Shown here: piece by piece, positions 39,262 to 47,878 of the stretch | Position numbering within the stretch: the stretch's first letter is position 1 | Layout: each line of letters opens with the position of its first letter | NCBI GenBank assembly: GCA_017307855.1 | Contig: JAFKGD010000007.1 | Coordinates: 186,001 to 250,000, forward strand | DNA from: Burkholderiales bacterium | GTDB lineage: Bacteria; Pseudomonadota; Gammaproteobacteria; Burkholderiales; Burkholderiaceae_C | Reading direction: 5' to 3' | DNA: 64,000 nucleotides | Translations under genes and position numbers: made by a program | Notes under the pieces: generated by a model | What the model saw: only the letters and a program-made list of their open reading frames with translations | The model's database searches: none | Told to the model about the DNA's origin: nothing

Positions 39262-40811
39262 GAGAGCGCCGGACCGCGCAGGCGCTGCAGCAGGCCGGCC
39301 GTGGAAGCGTCCAGCCCCGTGGCATCGCCGCTCGCCAGTCGCGATTCGATGTCCTTGGCCAGCACCTTGCCCAGCTCCACGCCCCACTGGTCGAAGCTGT
39401 TGATGCCCCACACGGCGCCGCTCACGAACACGCGGTGCTCGTACAGCGCGATCAGCGCGCCCAGCTCGGCCGGGCCCAGCCGCTCCAGCACGAGGAAGGT
39501 GCTGGGCCGGTTGCCCGGGAAGTCCTTGTGGCCGCCCGCATCCTTCTTGCCGAGCATCAGCGCCTGCGCCTGCGCCAGCGCATTGGCCAGCAGGCGCGGC
39601 TGGTGCAGCGGCAGGCTGTGCGCGGCGTCGCGCACGGCGATGAATTCGAGCGGCACGACATCGGTGCCCTGATGCAGCATCTGGAAGTAAGCATGCTGGC
39701 CGTTGGTGCCGGGCTCGCCCCACACGACCGGCGAGGTGCCACGCGAGAGCGGGCGTCCGGCCAGATCCACACGCTTGCCGTTGCTTTCCATCTCCAGCTG
39801 CTGCAGGTAGGCCGGCAGCCGCCGCAGGCCGCTGTGATAAGGCGCGACGCTGCGGCTGGTGAAGCCGTGGAAGTTGCGGTACCAGACGTCCAGCAGGCCC
39901 AGTCGCAGCGGAAGGTTCGATTCGGGCGGCGCTTCGCAAAAGTGCCGGTCCATCGCATGGGCACCCGCCAGCAACTGCCGGAAACCGTCGGCGCCGATGG
40001 CAATGGCCACCGGCAGGCCGATGGCCGACCAGAGTGAATAGCGGCCGCCCACCCAGTCCCAGAATCCGAATGTGGTGCTGATGCCGAAGGCCGCCGCGGC
40101 TTCGACGTTGGTGGTCAGCGCCGCAAAGTGGCGCGCGACGTCTTGTCCGCCCTGCGCCAGGAACCAGTCGCGCGCGGTATGCGCATTGGTCATGGTCTCC
40201 AGCGTGGTGAAGGTCTTGGAGGCGATGAGGAACAGCGTGGTGCGCGGCTGCACCTGCCGCAGCACGGCCGCCAGTTCGTGGCCGTCGACGTTGGAGACGA
40301 AGTGCAGGCGCCGCCCCGGCGCCGCGTGCTCGGCCAGCGCGAGGGCTGCCATCTGCGGTCCGAGGTCGGAGCCGCCGATGCCGATGTTGACCACGTCGGT
40401 GATGCCCTCGTCGGCGCGCACCTCTTCGGCGTAGGCCAGCATGCGCTCGAGTGTCGCGTGCACCTCGCGGCGCTGCGCGTCGAGCCGGCCCGTGTCCCCC
40501 GCGGGTTCGCGCAGCAGCCAGTGCATCACCGCGCGGCCTTCGGTGGCATTGATGGACTCGCCCGCGAACATCGCATCGCGCCGCCGCGTCACGCCACGTT
40601 GCTCGGCCAGGCGCAGCAACAGCTCTTCCGCCGTTCGGTCGAGCAGGTTTTTGGAGAGATCGGCGAAGACGTGTGGCGCAGCCTGGCTGAAATGGTCGAA
40701 GCGACCGGCATCGGAGCGGAAGGCCGCGCGCAGGTCGAACAGGCGGGCACCGGCTGCGAAGTGTTCGGCCAGCTGGTGCCAGGCGGGGGCGTCGTCGTCG
40801 GAGGAGGGCAT
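39258..40811 (-). CDS. pgi: Pgi, glucose-6-phosphate isomerase
   Basis: Pgi interconverts glucose-6-phosphate and fructose-6-phosphate. The product is 517 residues from ATG 40811 (MPSSDDDAPAWHQLAEHF). The open frame continues upstream into tal and is not used. Signatures include FAGESINATEGRAVMHWLLR, NIGIGGSDLGPQMAALAL, SKTFTTLETMTNAHTA, FWDWVGGRYSLWSAIGLPVA, the PGI signature GEPGTNGQHAYFQMLHQGTD, and INSFDQWGVELGKVLA. Family length is about 550, so this form is slightly short. It lies between tal and the HAD gene, in a sugar-phosphate operon. Confidence 0.96.
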   Translation of the reverse strand: MPSSDDDAPAWHQLAEHFAAGARLFDLRAAFRSDAGRFDHFSQAAPHVFADLSKNLLDRTAEELLLRLAEQRGVTRRRDAMFAGESINATEGRAVMHWLLREPAGDTGRLDAQRREVHATLERMLAYAEEVRADEGITDVVNIGIGGSDLGPQMAALALAEHAAPGRRLHFVSNVDGHELAAVLRQVQPRTTLFLIASKTFTTLETMTNAHTARDWFLAQGGQDVARHFAALTTNVEAAAAFGISTTFGFWDWVGGRYSLWSAIGLPVAIAIGADGFRQLLAGAHAMDRHFCEAPPESNLPLRLGLLDVWYRNFHGFTSRSVAPYHSGLRRLPAYLQQLEMESNGKRVDLAGRPLSRGTSPVVWGEPGTNGQHAYFQMLHQGTDVVPLEFIAVRDAAHSLPLHQPRLLANALAQAQALMLGKKDAGGHKDFPGNRPSTFLVLERLGPAELGALIALYEHRVFVSGAVWGINSFDQWGVELGKVLAKDIESRLASGDATGLDASTAGLLQRLRGPALS

Positions 40812-40834
40812 CGGGTACGTCGGGTGGCAGGCGC

Positions 40835-41782
40835 TCAGGCGGCCCGCAGGATGGCGTCGAGCTTCACCGCGTCGGCCGCGAAGGCGCGGATGCCCTCGGC
40901 CAGTTTCTCGGTGGCCATGGCGTCTTCGTTGAGCGCGTAGCGGAAGGCGGCTTCGTCGTAGTTGATGGCCGGCAGGTCGAGAGCGCGGGCGGCCGCGGGG
41001 TCGAGCTGGCGCGCCAACGGCGCGTCGCTGGCCGCCAGTTGTGCCAGCAAGTCGGGGCTGATGGTGAGCAGGTCGCAGCCGGCCAGCGCAGCGATCTGGC
41101 CCACGTTGCGGAAGCTGGCGCCCATCACTTCGGTGGCGATGCCGAACTTCTTGTAGTGCTCGTAGATCTGCCGCACCGACTTCACGCCGGGATCGTTGAC
41201 ACCGGCGTTGGCGGCCTCGTCCCACTGCGTGCCGGCAGACTTCTTGTACCAGTCGTAGATGCGGCCCACGAAGGGCGAGATCAGCTGCACTTTTGCCTGC
41301 CCGCAGGCCACGGCCTGGCAGAACGAGAACAGCAGCGTGAGGTTGGTGTGGATGCCGCGCTGCTCGAGCCGCTCGGCGGCCTGGATGCCTTCCCAGGTGG
41401 CCGCCACCTTGATGAGCACGCGGTCAATGTGCACGCCCTCGGCCTCGTACAGCTCGATGAGGCGCTCGGCGCGCGTGTAGGTGGCGCTGGCGTCGAACGA
41501 CAGGCGTGCATCCACTTCGGTGGAGACGCGGCCCGGGATCACAGACAGGATCTCGCAGCCGAAGCGCACCAGCAGGCGGTCCATCATTTCGTCGAGCGGC
41601 TTGCCGCGGAAGCGTTGCACCGTATCGGCCACCAGCGGCGCGTACTCGGGTTTCTGCACGGCCTTGAGGATGAGCGAGGGGTTGGTGGTCGCGTCCTGTG
41701 GCTTGAACTGGGCCAGTTGCCGGAAGTCGCCCGTGTCGGCGACCACGGTGGTGTACTGCTTGAGCGCGTCGAGTTGGTTCAT
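40835..41782 (-). CDS. tal: Tal, transaldolase
   Basis: Transaldolase moves a dihydroxyacetone unit between sugar phosphates in the non-oxidative pentose phosphate pathway. The 315-residue product (ATG 41782, [20 protein letters not shown]) has [11 protein letters not shown], the Schiff-base lysine in [39 protein letters not shown] and [13 protein letters not shown]. Length fits the E. coli TalB subfamily. An alternative ATG three codons upstream is possible. It is the first gene of tal-pgi-HAD, 23 bp before pgi. Confidence 0.96.
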   Translation of the reverse strand: MNQLDALKQYTTVVADTGDFRQLAQFKPQDATTNPSLILKAVQKPEYAPLVADTVQRFRGKPLDEMMDRLLVRFGCEILSVIPGRVSTEVDARLSFDASATYTRAERLIELYEAEGVHIDRVLIKVAATWEGIQAAERLEQRGIHTNLTLLFSFCQAVACGQAKVQLISPFVGRIYDWYKKSAGTQWDEAANAGVNDPGVKSVRQIYEHYKKFGIATEVMGASFRNVGQIAALAGCDLLTISPDLLAQLAASDAPLARQLDPAAARALDLPAINYDEAAFRYALNEDAMATEKLAEGIRAFAADAVKLDAILRAA

Positions 41783-41904
41783 GCGAATCATTATGGCCGT
41801 GGCATTGTGCGGTGCGATGACCCCGCACCCTGTCAGACAGCACCGACATGCGAAAGCGCAACCGCACCGCGCACCGCGTGCCGCGCCTTGGGCACACTGG
41901 CGCC

Positions 41905-42543
41905 ATGATCGACCTCTCGCCCGCCACCGCCGCGCGTCACCGGCGCCCTCCCCTGGCCGCCGCCGTGCTCGCACTGGCCGCGCTCACCCTCGTGGCCTGC
42001 GCGCAGCGCGAGATCCGCGCTCAACAGGCGCCCGCGGAAGCACCGCCACTGCAGGTGGTCGCGCCCATCGAACTGCAGCGCTACATGGGCCTCTGGTATG
42101 AGCAGGCACGCCTGCCCAACCGCTTCCAGCGCGACTGCACGGGGCAGGTCAGTGCGCGCTACGGCCTGCGGCAGGACGGGCGCGTGGACGTGCTCAACCG
42201 CTGCGCCACCGCGGACGGCAGCGTGAAAGAGGCGCTGGGCGAAGGCCGCACCGTGCCGGTGAAAGGCCTGCCCGATGCCGGCCAGCTGGAAGTGCGTTTC
42301 GCCCCGGCCTGGCTGTCATGGTTGCCGCTGGTGTGGGGCGACTACTGGATCCTGCGGCTGGAGCCCGACTACAGCGTTGCACTGGTGGGAACGCCCGACC
42401 GCAAATATCTGTGGCTGCTCTCGCGCGAACCGCGCCTGGCACCCGGGCGCGTGAGCGAGATGCTCGAGCATGCGCGGGCGTCGGGCTTCGATGTGTCGCA
42501 GGTCGTGCTCACGCCGGCCGATCCGCCCTTGCCGCGCGATTGA
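41905..42543 (+). CDS. Blc-type lipocalin, outer-membrane lipoprotein
   Basis: This bacterial lipocalin binds lipids at the outer membrane and is often stress-induced. The 212-residue product (ATG 41905) has a signal with lipobox LVAC, then the lipocalin motif [18 protein letters not shown] (GxW), the second motif [18 protein letters not shown], and [10 protein letters not shown], all typical of Blc. An upstream ATG at 41848 would give an odd Arg-rich N-terminus, so the shorter start is preferred. Its end overlaps the end of the opposite-strand gene at 42509 by 35 bp. Confidence 0.9.
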   Translation: MIDLSPATAARHRRPPLAAAVLALAALTLVACAQREIRAQQAPAEAPPLQVVAPIELQRYMGLWYEQARLPNRFQRDCTGQVSARYGLRQDGRVDVLNRCATADGSVKEALGEGRTVPVKGLPDAGQLEVRFAPAWLSWLPLVWGDYWILRLEPDYSVALVGTPDRKYLWLLSREPRLAPGRVSEMLEHARASGFDVSQVVLTPADPPLPRD

Positions 42544-42982
42544 TGCCCAGCACCGCCAGGCCCGCCAAGGTGACCATGGCCAGCCAGGCGCCCGCGCCAA
42601 AGGGCGGCTGCGAGACGTTCCAGTGGCCCCACTGCGCCTGTAGTGAAGGTACCGTCCAGCCCTGCGGACCAATGAGCCACGCAGACAGCGCCAGTCCCGC
42701 GCAGCCCAGCAGACCGCCCCCGATCAGGTATGCGTTGGCGCGCCGGGGCGTGGCCTGGCCGATGGACATGACGGCAATGATCAGCCCGGCCAGGCCGATG
42801 GCCAGCCACTTGTGGCCGTGCACGAAGGTCTGCGCGATGCCGGCGTTGTCAGCCGCGCCGAAGACCTGGGGCAGCGAGTTCCACCACGGCGCGCCCTCCT
42901 GCGCATACCACGGCAGGGCCACGTAGGCCATGAGGCCGGCGACCACCCACAGTCGCACGGCCCGGTTCGGATTTGCTTTCAT
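42509..42982 (-). CDS. Membrane protein resembling the N-terminal extension of an iron-type ABC permease
   Basis: The 157-residue product (ATG 42982, MKANPNRAVRLW) has about four membrane segments: VVAGLMAYVALPWYA, WLAIGLAGLIIAVMSI, AYLIGGGLLGCAGLALSAWL and [17 protein letters not shown]. The pattern ALPWYA...GPQGW recalls the extra N-terminal region that precedes the two permease domains in some large Fe(III)-type ABC permeases of this order. Those permease domains and any partner ATPase or receptor are absent here. It could be a remnant or a stand-alone membrane protein. Upstream codons to 43024 are open, but the shorter start looks natural. Confidence 0.5.
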   Translation of the reverse strand: MKANPNRAVRLWVVAGLMAYVALPWYAQEGAPWWNSLPQVFGAADNAGIAQTFVHGHKWLAIGLAGLIIAVMSIGQATPRRANAYLIGGGLLGCAGLALSAWLIGPQGWTVPSLQAQWGHWNVSQPPFGAGAWLAMVTLAGLAVLGINRAARADRPA

Positions 42983-43023
42983 GGAGACGAGCGTAGCAAA
43001 AGCCATGGCCACGCATCTGCGCA

Positions 43024-43038
43024 AGTAACCTTATTACA
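43024..43038. promoter_or_regulatory. Candidate HexR operator upstream of zwf
   Basis: AGTAACCTTATTACA (reverse complement TGTAATAAGGTTACT) matches 11 of 15 positions of the HexR palindrome TGTAATTAAATTACA. It lies 95 bp before the zwf ATG, and hexR is directly downstream of zwf. Binding is inferred. Confidence 0.5.
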
Positions 43039-43132
43039 TCCTTCTGCGTGTCGGGCACGGACAACCCCTCCAATGTCAGCTGCCAGCGCAGAAACCAAGT
43101 TACATTCAACCCCTCCACACCTGACACATCGC

Positions 43133-44590
43133 ATGAGTCTCGACCTCGTCCTTTTCGGCGGCACGGGCGATCTGGCCTGGCGCAAGCTGATGCCCGCCCT
43201 CTTCCAGGCCTTTCGCCATGGCACCCTCCCCCAGGGCTGCCGCATCATCGGCGTCGCGCGCGACGATCTCTCCGATACGGCCTACCGCGAATTGATCGCC
43301 AGCCGTTTCGAAGGGGTCGAACTCGCCAAGCGCCCCAGCGCCGAGGAATTCGCTCGCTTCGCCGCCCTGCTGCACTTCCTGCGCATGGACCTGTCCAGGC
43401 CCGAAGATTACGCACGGCTGGCGGCCCGGCTGGCCGAGCGCCATGCGGGTACTGTCGTCATGTACGTGGCCACCGCGCCTGCGCTGTTCACCACGGTCTG
43501 CGAACAGCTGGCCGCCGCCGGCCTGAATGCGCCCCACGTGCGCGTGGTGCTCGAGAAGCCGCTGGGCCACGATCTCGCTTCGAACCGCGCGATCAACGAG
43601 ACGGTGCGCATGGCGTTCCAGGAAAAGCAGGTGTTCCGCATTGACCACTACCTGGGCAAGCCTTCGGTGCAGAACCTGTTCGCGCTGCGCTTCGGCAATG
43701 CGCTGTTCGAGCCGCTGTGGCGGCGCGAGAACATCGCCAACATCCAGATCACCATTGCCGAAGACCTGGGCGTGGAGAAGCGGGGCGCCTTCTACGACCA
43801 GACCGGCGCGCTGCGCGACATGGTGCAGAACCATGCGCTGCAACTGCTGTGTGCCATCGGCATGGAGCCCCCCATCAACTCGCACGCCGACGCCATCCGC
43901 GACGAAAAGCTCAAGGTGCTGCGTTCGCTGAAAGCCTGGACTCCCGAGACCCTGACGCAGCACGTGGTGCGCGGCCAGTACGCGGCCGGCGGCAGCAACG
44001 GCCATGCCGTGCCCGCCTACCGCGACGAGCCCGGCGTCGATCCGGCCAGCCGCACCGAAACCTTCGTGGCGTTGCGCACCGAGATCGCCAACTGGCGCTG
44101 GGCCGGCGTGCCCTTCTACCTGCGCACCGGCAAGCGCCTGGCATCGCGCGACGCGCGCATCGTGGTCAACTTCCGGCCGGCGCCGCACGCCATCTTCCGC
44201 ACGCCCGCAGGCGCCGCCAACCAGTTGGTCATCAACCTGCAGCCCAAGGACGGGCTCGAGCTGCACCTGCTCGCACAGGGCCAGGACAATCGCCGCAGCA
44301 ACGCGCAGACCTTGTCGCCCGTGCACCTCGACCTCGACTTCGACCGCCGCTTCGGCGCGGAGCGCGTGGGCGCCTACGAACGCCTGCTGCTCGACGTGAT
44401 CGACGGCCGCCTCAACCTGTTCGTGCGCAGCGACGAGCAGGAAGAGGCCTGGCGCTGGGTCGAGCCGATCCAGGAGCACTGGGCCAACGACACGCAGGGG
44501 CCGAGGCCTTACACCGCCGGTTCGTGGGGACCCAGCGCGGCCAGCGCGATGATCGCGCGCGACAACTATTGCTGGCACGAAGAGTGTTAG
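43133..44590 (+). CDS. zwf: Zwf, glucose-6-phosphate 1-dehydrogenase
   Basis: Zwf oxidises glucose-6-phosphate to 6-phosphogluconolactone with NAD(P)+, opening the pentose-phosphate and Entner-Doudoroff routes. The 485-residue product (ATG 43133, MSLDLVLFGGTGDLAWRKL) has the nucleotide motif GGTGDLA, EKPLGHDLASNRAIN, the active-site RIDHYLGKPSVQN with catalytic His, and FYLRTGKRL near residue 330. Length is normal. The long upstream frame from 42812 is not used. It is followed by a repeat-filled 174-bp gap and then hexR, its probable repressor. Confidence 0.96.
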   Translation: MSLDLVLFGGTGDLAWRKLMPALFQAFRHGTLPQGCRIIGVARDDLSDTAYRELIASRFEGVELAKRPSAEEFARFAALLHFLRMDLSRPEDYARLAARLAERHAGTVVMYVATAPALFTTVCEQLAAAGLNAPHVRVVLEKPLGHDLASNRAINETVRMAFQEKQVFRIDHYLGKPSVQNLFALRFGNALFEPLWRRENIANIQITIAEDLGVEKRGAFYDQTGALRDMVQNHALQLLCAIGMEPPINSHADAIRDEKLKVLRSLKAWTPETLTQHVVRGQYAAGGSNGHAVPAYRDEPGVDPASRTETFVALRTEIANWRWAGVPFYLRTGKRLASRDARIVVNFRPAPHAIFRTPAGAANQLVINLQPKDGLELHLLAQGQDNRRSNAQTLSPVHLDLDFDRRFGAERVGAYERLLLDVIDGRLNLFVRSDEQEEAWRWVEPIQEHWANDTQGPRPYTAGSWGPSAASAMIARDNYCWHEEC

Positions 44591-44690
44591 CCCCCGCGCT
44601 CCCCCACTACGTGTGGGTCGCTGCTCCCCGGGGGGGTGCTAGCGCAGGGTCGCGGCCAAGCCGCGACAGGCGATCCTTCGGATCGCGTGC
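44591..44690. repeat. GC-rich repeat with tandem hairpins between zwf and hexR
   Basis: This stretch contains a C-run/G-run segment and two perfect hairpins: TCGCGGC-CAA-GCCGCGA (44650-44666) and GCGATCC-TTC-GGATCGC (44670-44686). There is no T-run, so it is a poor terminator. The style matches the intergenic mosaic repeats of Comamonadaceae seen also at 21664 and 47805. The remaining bases to 44764 show no further element. Confidence 0.6.
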
Positions 44691-44764
44691 TCGGCCCGCC
44701 GGTGCCTGCGCCATCCGTGCGCGCGAACGCCGCTGCGCATCTGTGGCCGTGCCGGGGTTCTTCG

Positions 44765-45610
44765 ATGCTTGATCGCATCACCGCCTCCCTGCCTTCCCTC
44801 GCGCCGGCCGAGCAGCGCGTGGGCCGGCTGGTGTTGGCCGATCCGCGCGGCTTCGCGCGGCAGCCGATCGGCGAGCTGGCCGAACGCGCGCATGTGAGCA
44901 AGCCCACCGTCGTGCGCTTCTGCCGCAGCATGGGTTACGACGGGCTGTCGGATTTCAAGCTCAAGCTCGCGGGCAGCGTGAGCGAGGGCGTGCCTTTCAT
45001 CCACCGCAGCGTCGATGCCGACGACAAGACGGGCGACGTGCTGGTGAAGGTGATCGACAACACCGTCGCGGCCTTCCTGAAGTACCGCAACGACGCCAGC
45101 ACGCACGCCATCGAGCGCGCGGCCCTGGCGATGGCCGCCACCTGCCGCAGCGGCGGGCGCATCGAGTTCTACGGCGTGGGCAATTCGGGCATCGTGGCGC
45201 TCGATGCGCAGCACAAGTTCTTCCGCCTGGGCGTGCATGCCATCGCGCACAGCGACGGCCACATGCAGGTGATGAGCGCATCTCTGCTGGGCACGAACGA
45301 CTGCGTGATCATCATCTCCAACTCGGGCCGCACGCGCGACCTGATGGATGCGGCCGACATCGCGCGCAAGCGCGGCGCCACCACCATCGCCATCACGGCG
45401 AGCGGCTCGCCGCTGGCGTCCACCGCGCAGATCCACCTGGCGGCCGACCATCCCGAAGGCTACGACCGCTACAGCCCCATGGTCTCGCGCCTGCTGCACC
45501 TCATGATCGTGGACGTGCTGGCCACCTGCGTGGCGCTGCGGCTGGGCAGCGCATTGCAGCCGGCGCTGCGCGAGATGAAGGACAACCTCAGGAGTAAACG
45601 CTACACCTGA
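44765..45610 (+). CDS. hexR: HexR, RpiR-family regulator of central sugar metabolism
   Basis: HexR senses 2-keto-3-deoxy-6-phosphogluconate and represses zwf and Entner-Doudoroff genes. The 281-residue product (ATG 44765, MLDRITASLPSLAPAEQRV) has the RpiR N-terminal helix-turn-helix (ELAERAHVSKPTVVRFCRSMGY) and a C-terminal sugar-isomerase (SIS) domain from about residue 125. The SIS domain contains EFYGVGNSGIVALDAQHKFFRLG and the phosphate loop ISNSGRTRDLM. Length and gene order next to zwf support HexR specifically. The longer ORF upstream lies in repeat sequence. Confidence 0.93.
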   Translation: MLDRITASLPSLAPAEQRVGRLVLADPRGFARQPIGELAERAHVSKPTVVRFCRSMGYDGLSDFKLKLAGSVSEGVPFIHRSVDADDKTGDVLVKVIDNTVAAFLKYRNDASTHAIERAALAMAATCRSGGRIEFYGVGNSGIVALDAQHKFFRLGVHAIAHSDGHMQVMSASLLGTNDCVIIISNSGRTRDLMDAADIARKRGATTIAITASGSPLASTAQIHLAADHPEGYDRYSPMVSRLLHLMIVDVLATCVALRLGSALQPALREMKDNLRSKRYT

Positions 45611-45721
45611 GAGCCCACGCTCGGCCACGGCGCATAGTTCGCTGCCATCCGGGGCGCTCACGCAGGGCCTCGGCGAAACCGGGGCCGGACCGCCCACGCG
45701 GTCAGCGCTCGGGCTCTCCCC

Positions 45722-46756
45722 TCATATCCGCCCTTCTTCCACCGCATGGCAGGCGACGGTTGCACCGTCGGCCGGTAGCAGCACCGGCCGCTCGGCATGG
45801 CAGCGCGCATCGGCATGCGGGCAACGCGGATGGAAGGCACAGCCGGTGGGCGGGTTGAGTGGATTGGGCACCTCGCCCTGCACCGGCGTGCGGGCGCGGC
45901 CGGTGGCGTGCATCTCGGGGATTGCGTCCAGCAGCATGCGCGTGTAGGGATGGCGCGGCGAGGCGAACAGGTCGCGCTTGTCGGCCACCTCGACCAGGCG
46001 GCCCAGGTACATCACGCCCACGCGGTCGCTCACGTGCCGCACCACGGCCAGGTTGTGCGAGATGAACAGGTAGGTGAGACCACGCTCGCGCTGCAGTCCT
46101 TTCATGATGTTGAGCACCTGCGCCTGCACGCTCACGTCCAGCGCCGAGGTGGGCTCGTCGCAGACCAGGAAGTCGGGCTGGGTGGCCAGCGCGCGCGCGA
46201 TCGAGATGCGCTGGCGCTGTCCGCCGGAGAACTGGTGCGGGTACTTGGGCATATCGAGCGGCGACAGGCCCACCGACTGCAGCAGCTCGCCCACACGCGC
46301 CTTGAGCGCCTGTGCATCCGTGACGATGCCATGCTCGCGCAGCGGCTCGCCGATGATGGACTCCACCGTCCAGCGCGGGTTGAGGCTGGCGTACGGATCC
46401 TGGAAGATCATCTGGATGCGCCGGCGCATCTGCCGGCCCTGCGGCGTGCGGAATGCAGCGTGCGCATCCTGTCCGTCGAAATCCATGCCGCCGCGCGTGG
46501 GCTCGTACAGGCCCACCAGCAGGCGCGCCACGGTGCTCTTGCCGCAGCCCGATTCGCCCACCAGCGCCAGCGTCTTGCCCTGCTCGATCTCGAAACTCAC
46601 GCCGTCCACCGCATGCAGCAGCGTGCGCGGCTTGCGTTCGATGACGCGGTTGAGCCAGGGGGCGGAGACGTCGAAGGTCTTGGCCAGATCGTGTGCGCGC
46701 ACCAGCGGGCGCGTCGCGGTGGCGGCGTCGGGCGTGTTCATGATGGCGGCATTCAT
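45722..46756 (-). CDS. Dipeptide/oligopeptide-type ABC transporter ATPase (DppF/OppF-like)
   Basis: This is one of the two ATPases energising the peptide-type importer encoded here. The 344-residue protein has Walker A GESGCGKST, signature SGGQRQRISIARAL, and Walker B FLVCDEPTSALD. The oligopeptide-type C-terminal extension carries cysteines (GCAFHPRCPHADARC), a likely iron-sulfur site in DppD/F-type ATPases. Its start overlaps the preceding ATPase gene by 4 bp, and it is the last gene of the seven-gene minus-strand run. Confidence 0.93.
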   Translation of the reverse strand: MNAAIMNTPDAATATRPLVRAHDLAKTFDVSAPWLNRVIERKPRTLLHAVDGVSFEIEQGKTLALVGESGCGKSTVARLLVGLYEPTRGGMDFDGQDAHAAFRTPQGRQMRRRIQMIFQDPYASLNPRWTVESIIGEPLREHGIVTDAQALKARVGELLQSVGLSPLDMPKYPHQFSGGQRQRISIARALATQPDFLVCDEPTSALDVSVQAQVLNIMKGLQRERGLTYLFISHNLAVVRHVSDRVGVMYLGRLVEVADKRDLFASPRHPYTRMLLDAIPEMHATGRARTPVQGEVPNPLNPPTGCAFHPRCPHADARCHAERPVLLPADGATVACHAVEEGRI

Positions 46757-47769
46757 CGCGGGGCTCCTTCGACGACCAGCGGACCGTCGGGCGGCACCTC
46801 GACGTGCACCGGCGTGTCGTGCAGCCAGCAGGCTGCGCGCGTGGCGCCAGCGTCGATCAGCTCGGGACGCTCTTCGGTGCAGCGCAGGAAGGCGCGGCCG
46901 CAGCGCGGGTTGAAGGCGCAGCCGGTGGGGATGGCGTTCAGGCGCGGCATGGCGCCGTCGATCTGCGCCAGCGTGTCGCGGTCGGCGTCGATGTCGGGAA
47001 TCGAAGCCATCAGGCCCACCGTGTAGGGATGCGCAGGCTGGTGGATGACCTCGCGCACCGGGCCGATCTCGGCCACGCGCCCGGCGTACATCACGGCCAC
47101 GCGGTCGCAGGTTTCGGCGATCACGCCCATGTCGTGCGTGATCAGCATCACCGCCGCGCCGCGCTCGCGGCAGATCCGCTTGAGCAGCTGGATGATCTGC
47201 GCCTGGATCGAGACGTCAAGCGCCGTCGTGGGCTCGTCGGCCACGATGAGTTGCGGCTCGGCCGCCAGGGCCAGTGCGATCACCACGCGCTGGCGCATGC
47301 CGCCGGAGAACTGGTGCGGGTAGTGGTCGATGCGCTGCTCGGGCGCCGGGATGCCGGTGTCGCGCAGCAGGCCGACGGCACGTTCGCGGGCCTCGGCCGA
47401 GCTCACGGGCAGGTGCGCCTGGATGGTCTCGACCAGCTGCCTGCCCACGGTGTAGAGCGGGTTGAGCGAGGTGAGCGGATCCTGGAAAATGGCGCCAATC
47501 TTGCGGCCGCGGATGCGCCGCATCTCGGCATAGCCGAGGTTGTCGATGCGCCGGCCTTCGAGCAGGATCTCGCCGCCCGCCACGCGGCCCGGCGGTTCCA
47601 GCAGGCCAATGATGGCCGCGCCGGTGAGCGACTTGCCGGCACCCGATTCGCCCACCACGCCGAGGATTTCGCCGGGCGCGATGTCGAAGGAGACACGGTC
47701 CAGTGCGCGCAGCGTGCCACGTCGGTGCGGGAATTCGACAACCAGATCTCTTACCTGCAGCAAACTCAT
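46753..47769 (-). CDS. Dipeptide/oligopeptide-type ABC transporter ATPase (DppD/OppD-like)
   Basis: This is the second ATPase of the importer, 338 residues, with Walker [11 protein letters not shown], signature [14 protein letters not shown], Walker [13 protein letters not shown] and the C-terminal cysteine motif [15 protein letters not shown]. It lies 109 bp after the DppC-like permease gene, a gap that contains a GC-rich repeat, and overlaps the next ATPase gene. Substrate specificity is set by the binding proteins upstream. Confidence 0.93.
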   Translation of the reverse strand: MSLLQVRDLVVEFPHRRGTLRALDRVSFDIAPGEILGVVGESGAGKSLTGAAIIGLLEPPGRVAGGEILLEGRRIDNLGYAEMRRIRGRKIGAIFQDPLTSLNPLYTVGRQLVETIQAHLPVSSAEARERAVGLLRDTGIPAPEQRIDHYPHQFSGGMRQRVVIALALAAEPQLIVADEPTTALDVSIQAQIIQLLKRICRERGAAVMLITHDMGVIAETCDRVAVMYAGRVAEIGPVREVIHQPAHPYTVGLMASIPDIDADRDTLAQIDGAMPRLNAIPTGCAFNPRCGRAFLRCTEERPELIDAGATRAACWLHDTPVHVEVPPDGPLVVEGAPR

Positions 47770-47804
47770 GGTCGATCCTCAACGAGTCCAGGCCAGCGGC
47801 CAGC

Positions 47805-47852
47805 GCGGAACCGGCTCTGCCGTGCCGCTGATGGCTCCCCCTCGAGGGGGAG
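47805..47852. repeat. GC-rich intergenic repeat, copy 2
   Basis: This is the second copy of the repeat at 21664-21711, here inside the ABC operon between the permease and ATPase genes. It begins GCGGAACCGGCTCTGCCG and ends in a perfect C-run/G-run hairpin (CCCCCTCGAGGGGG), which could affect transcript stability within the operon. Confidence 0.7.
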
Positions 47853-47878
47853 GCACCCGAAGGGTTCTTCGGTGGTGG

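Noticed and set aside
38638-39939. 433-codon version of the HAD protein
   Set aside because: The first 226 codons overlap pgi in another frame and have no domain. The GTG at 39261 overlapping the pgi stop gives a normal HAD length.
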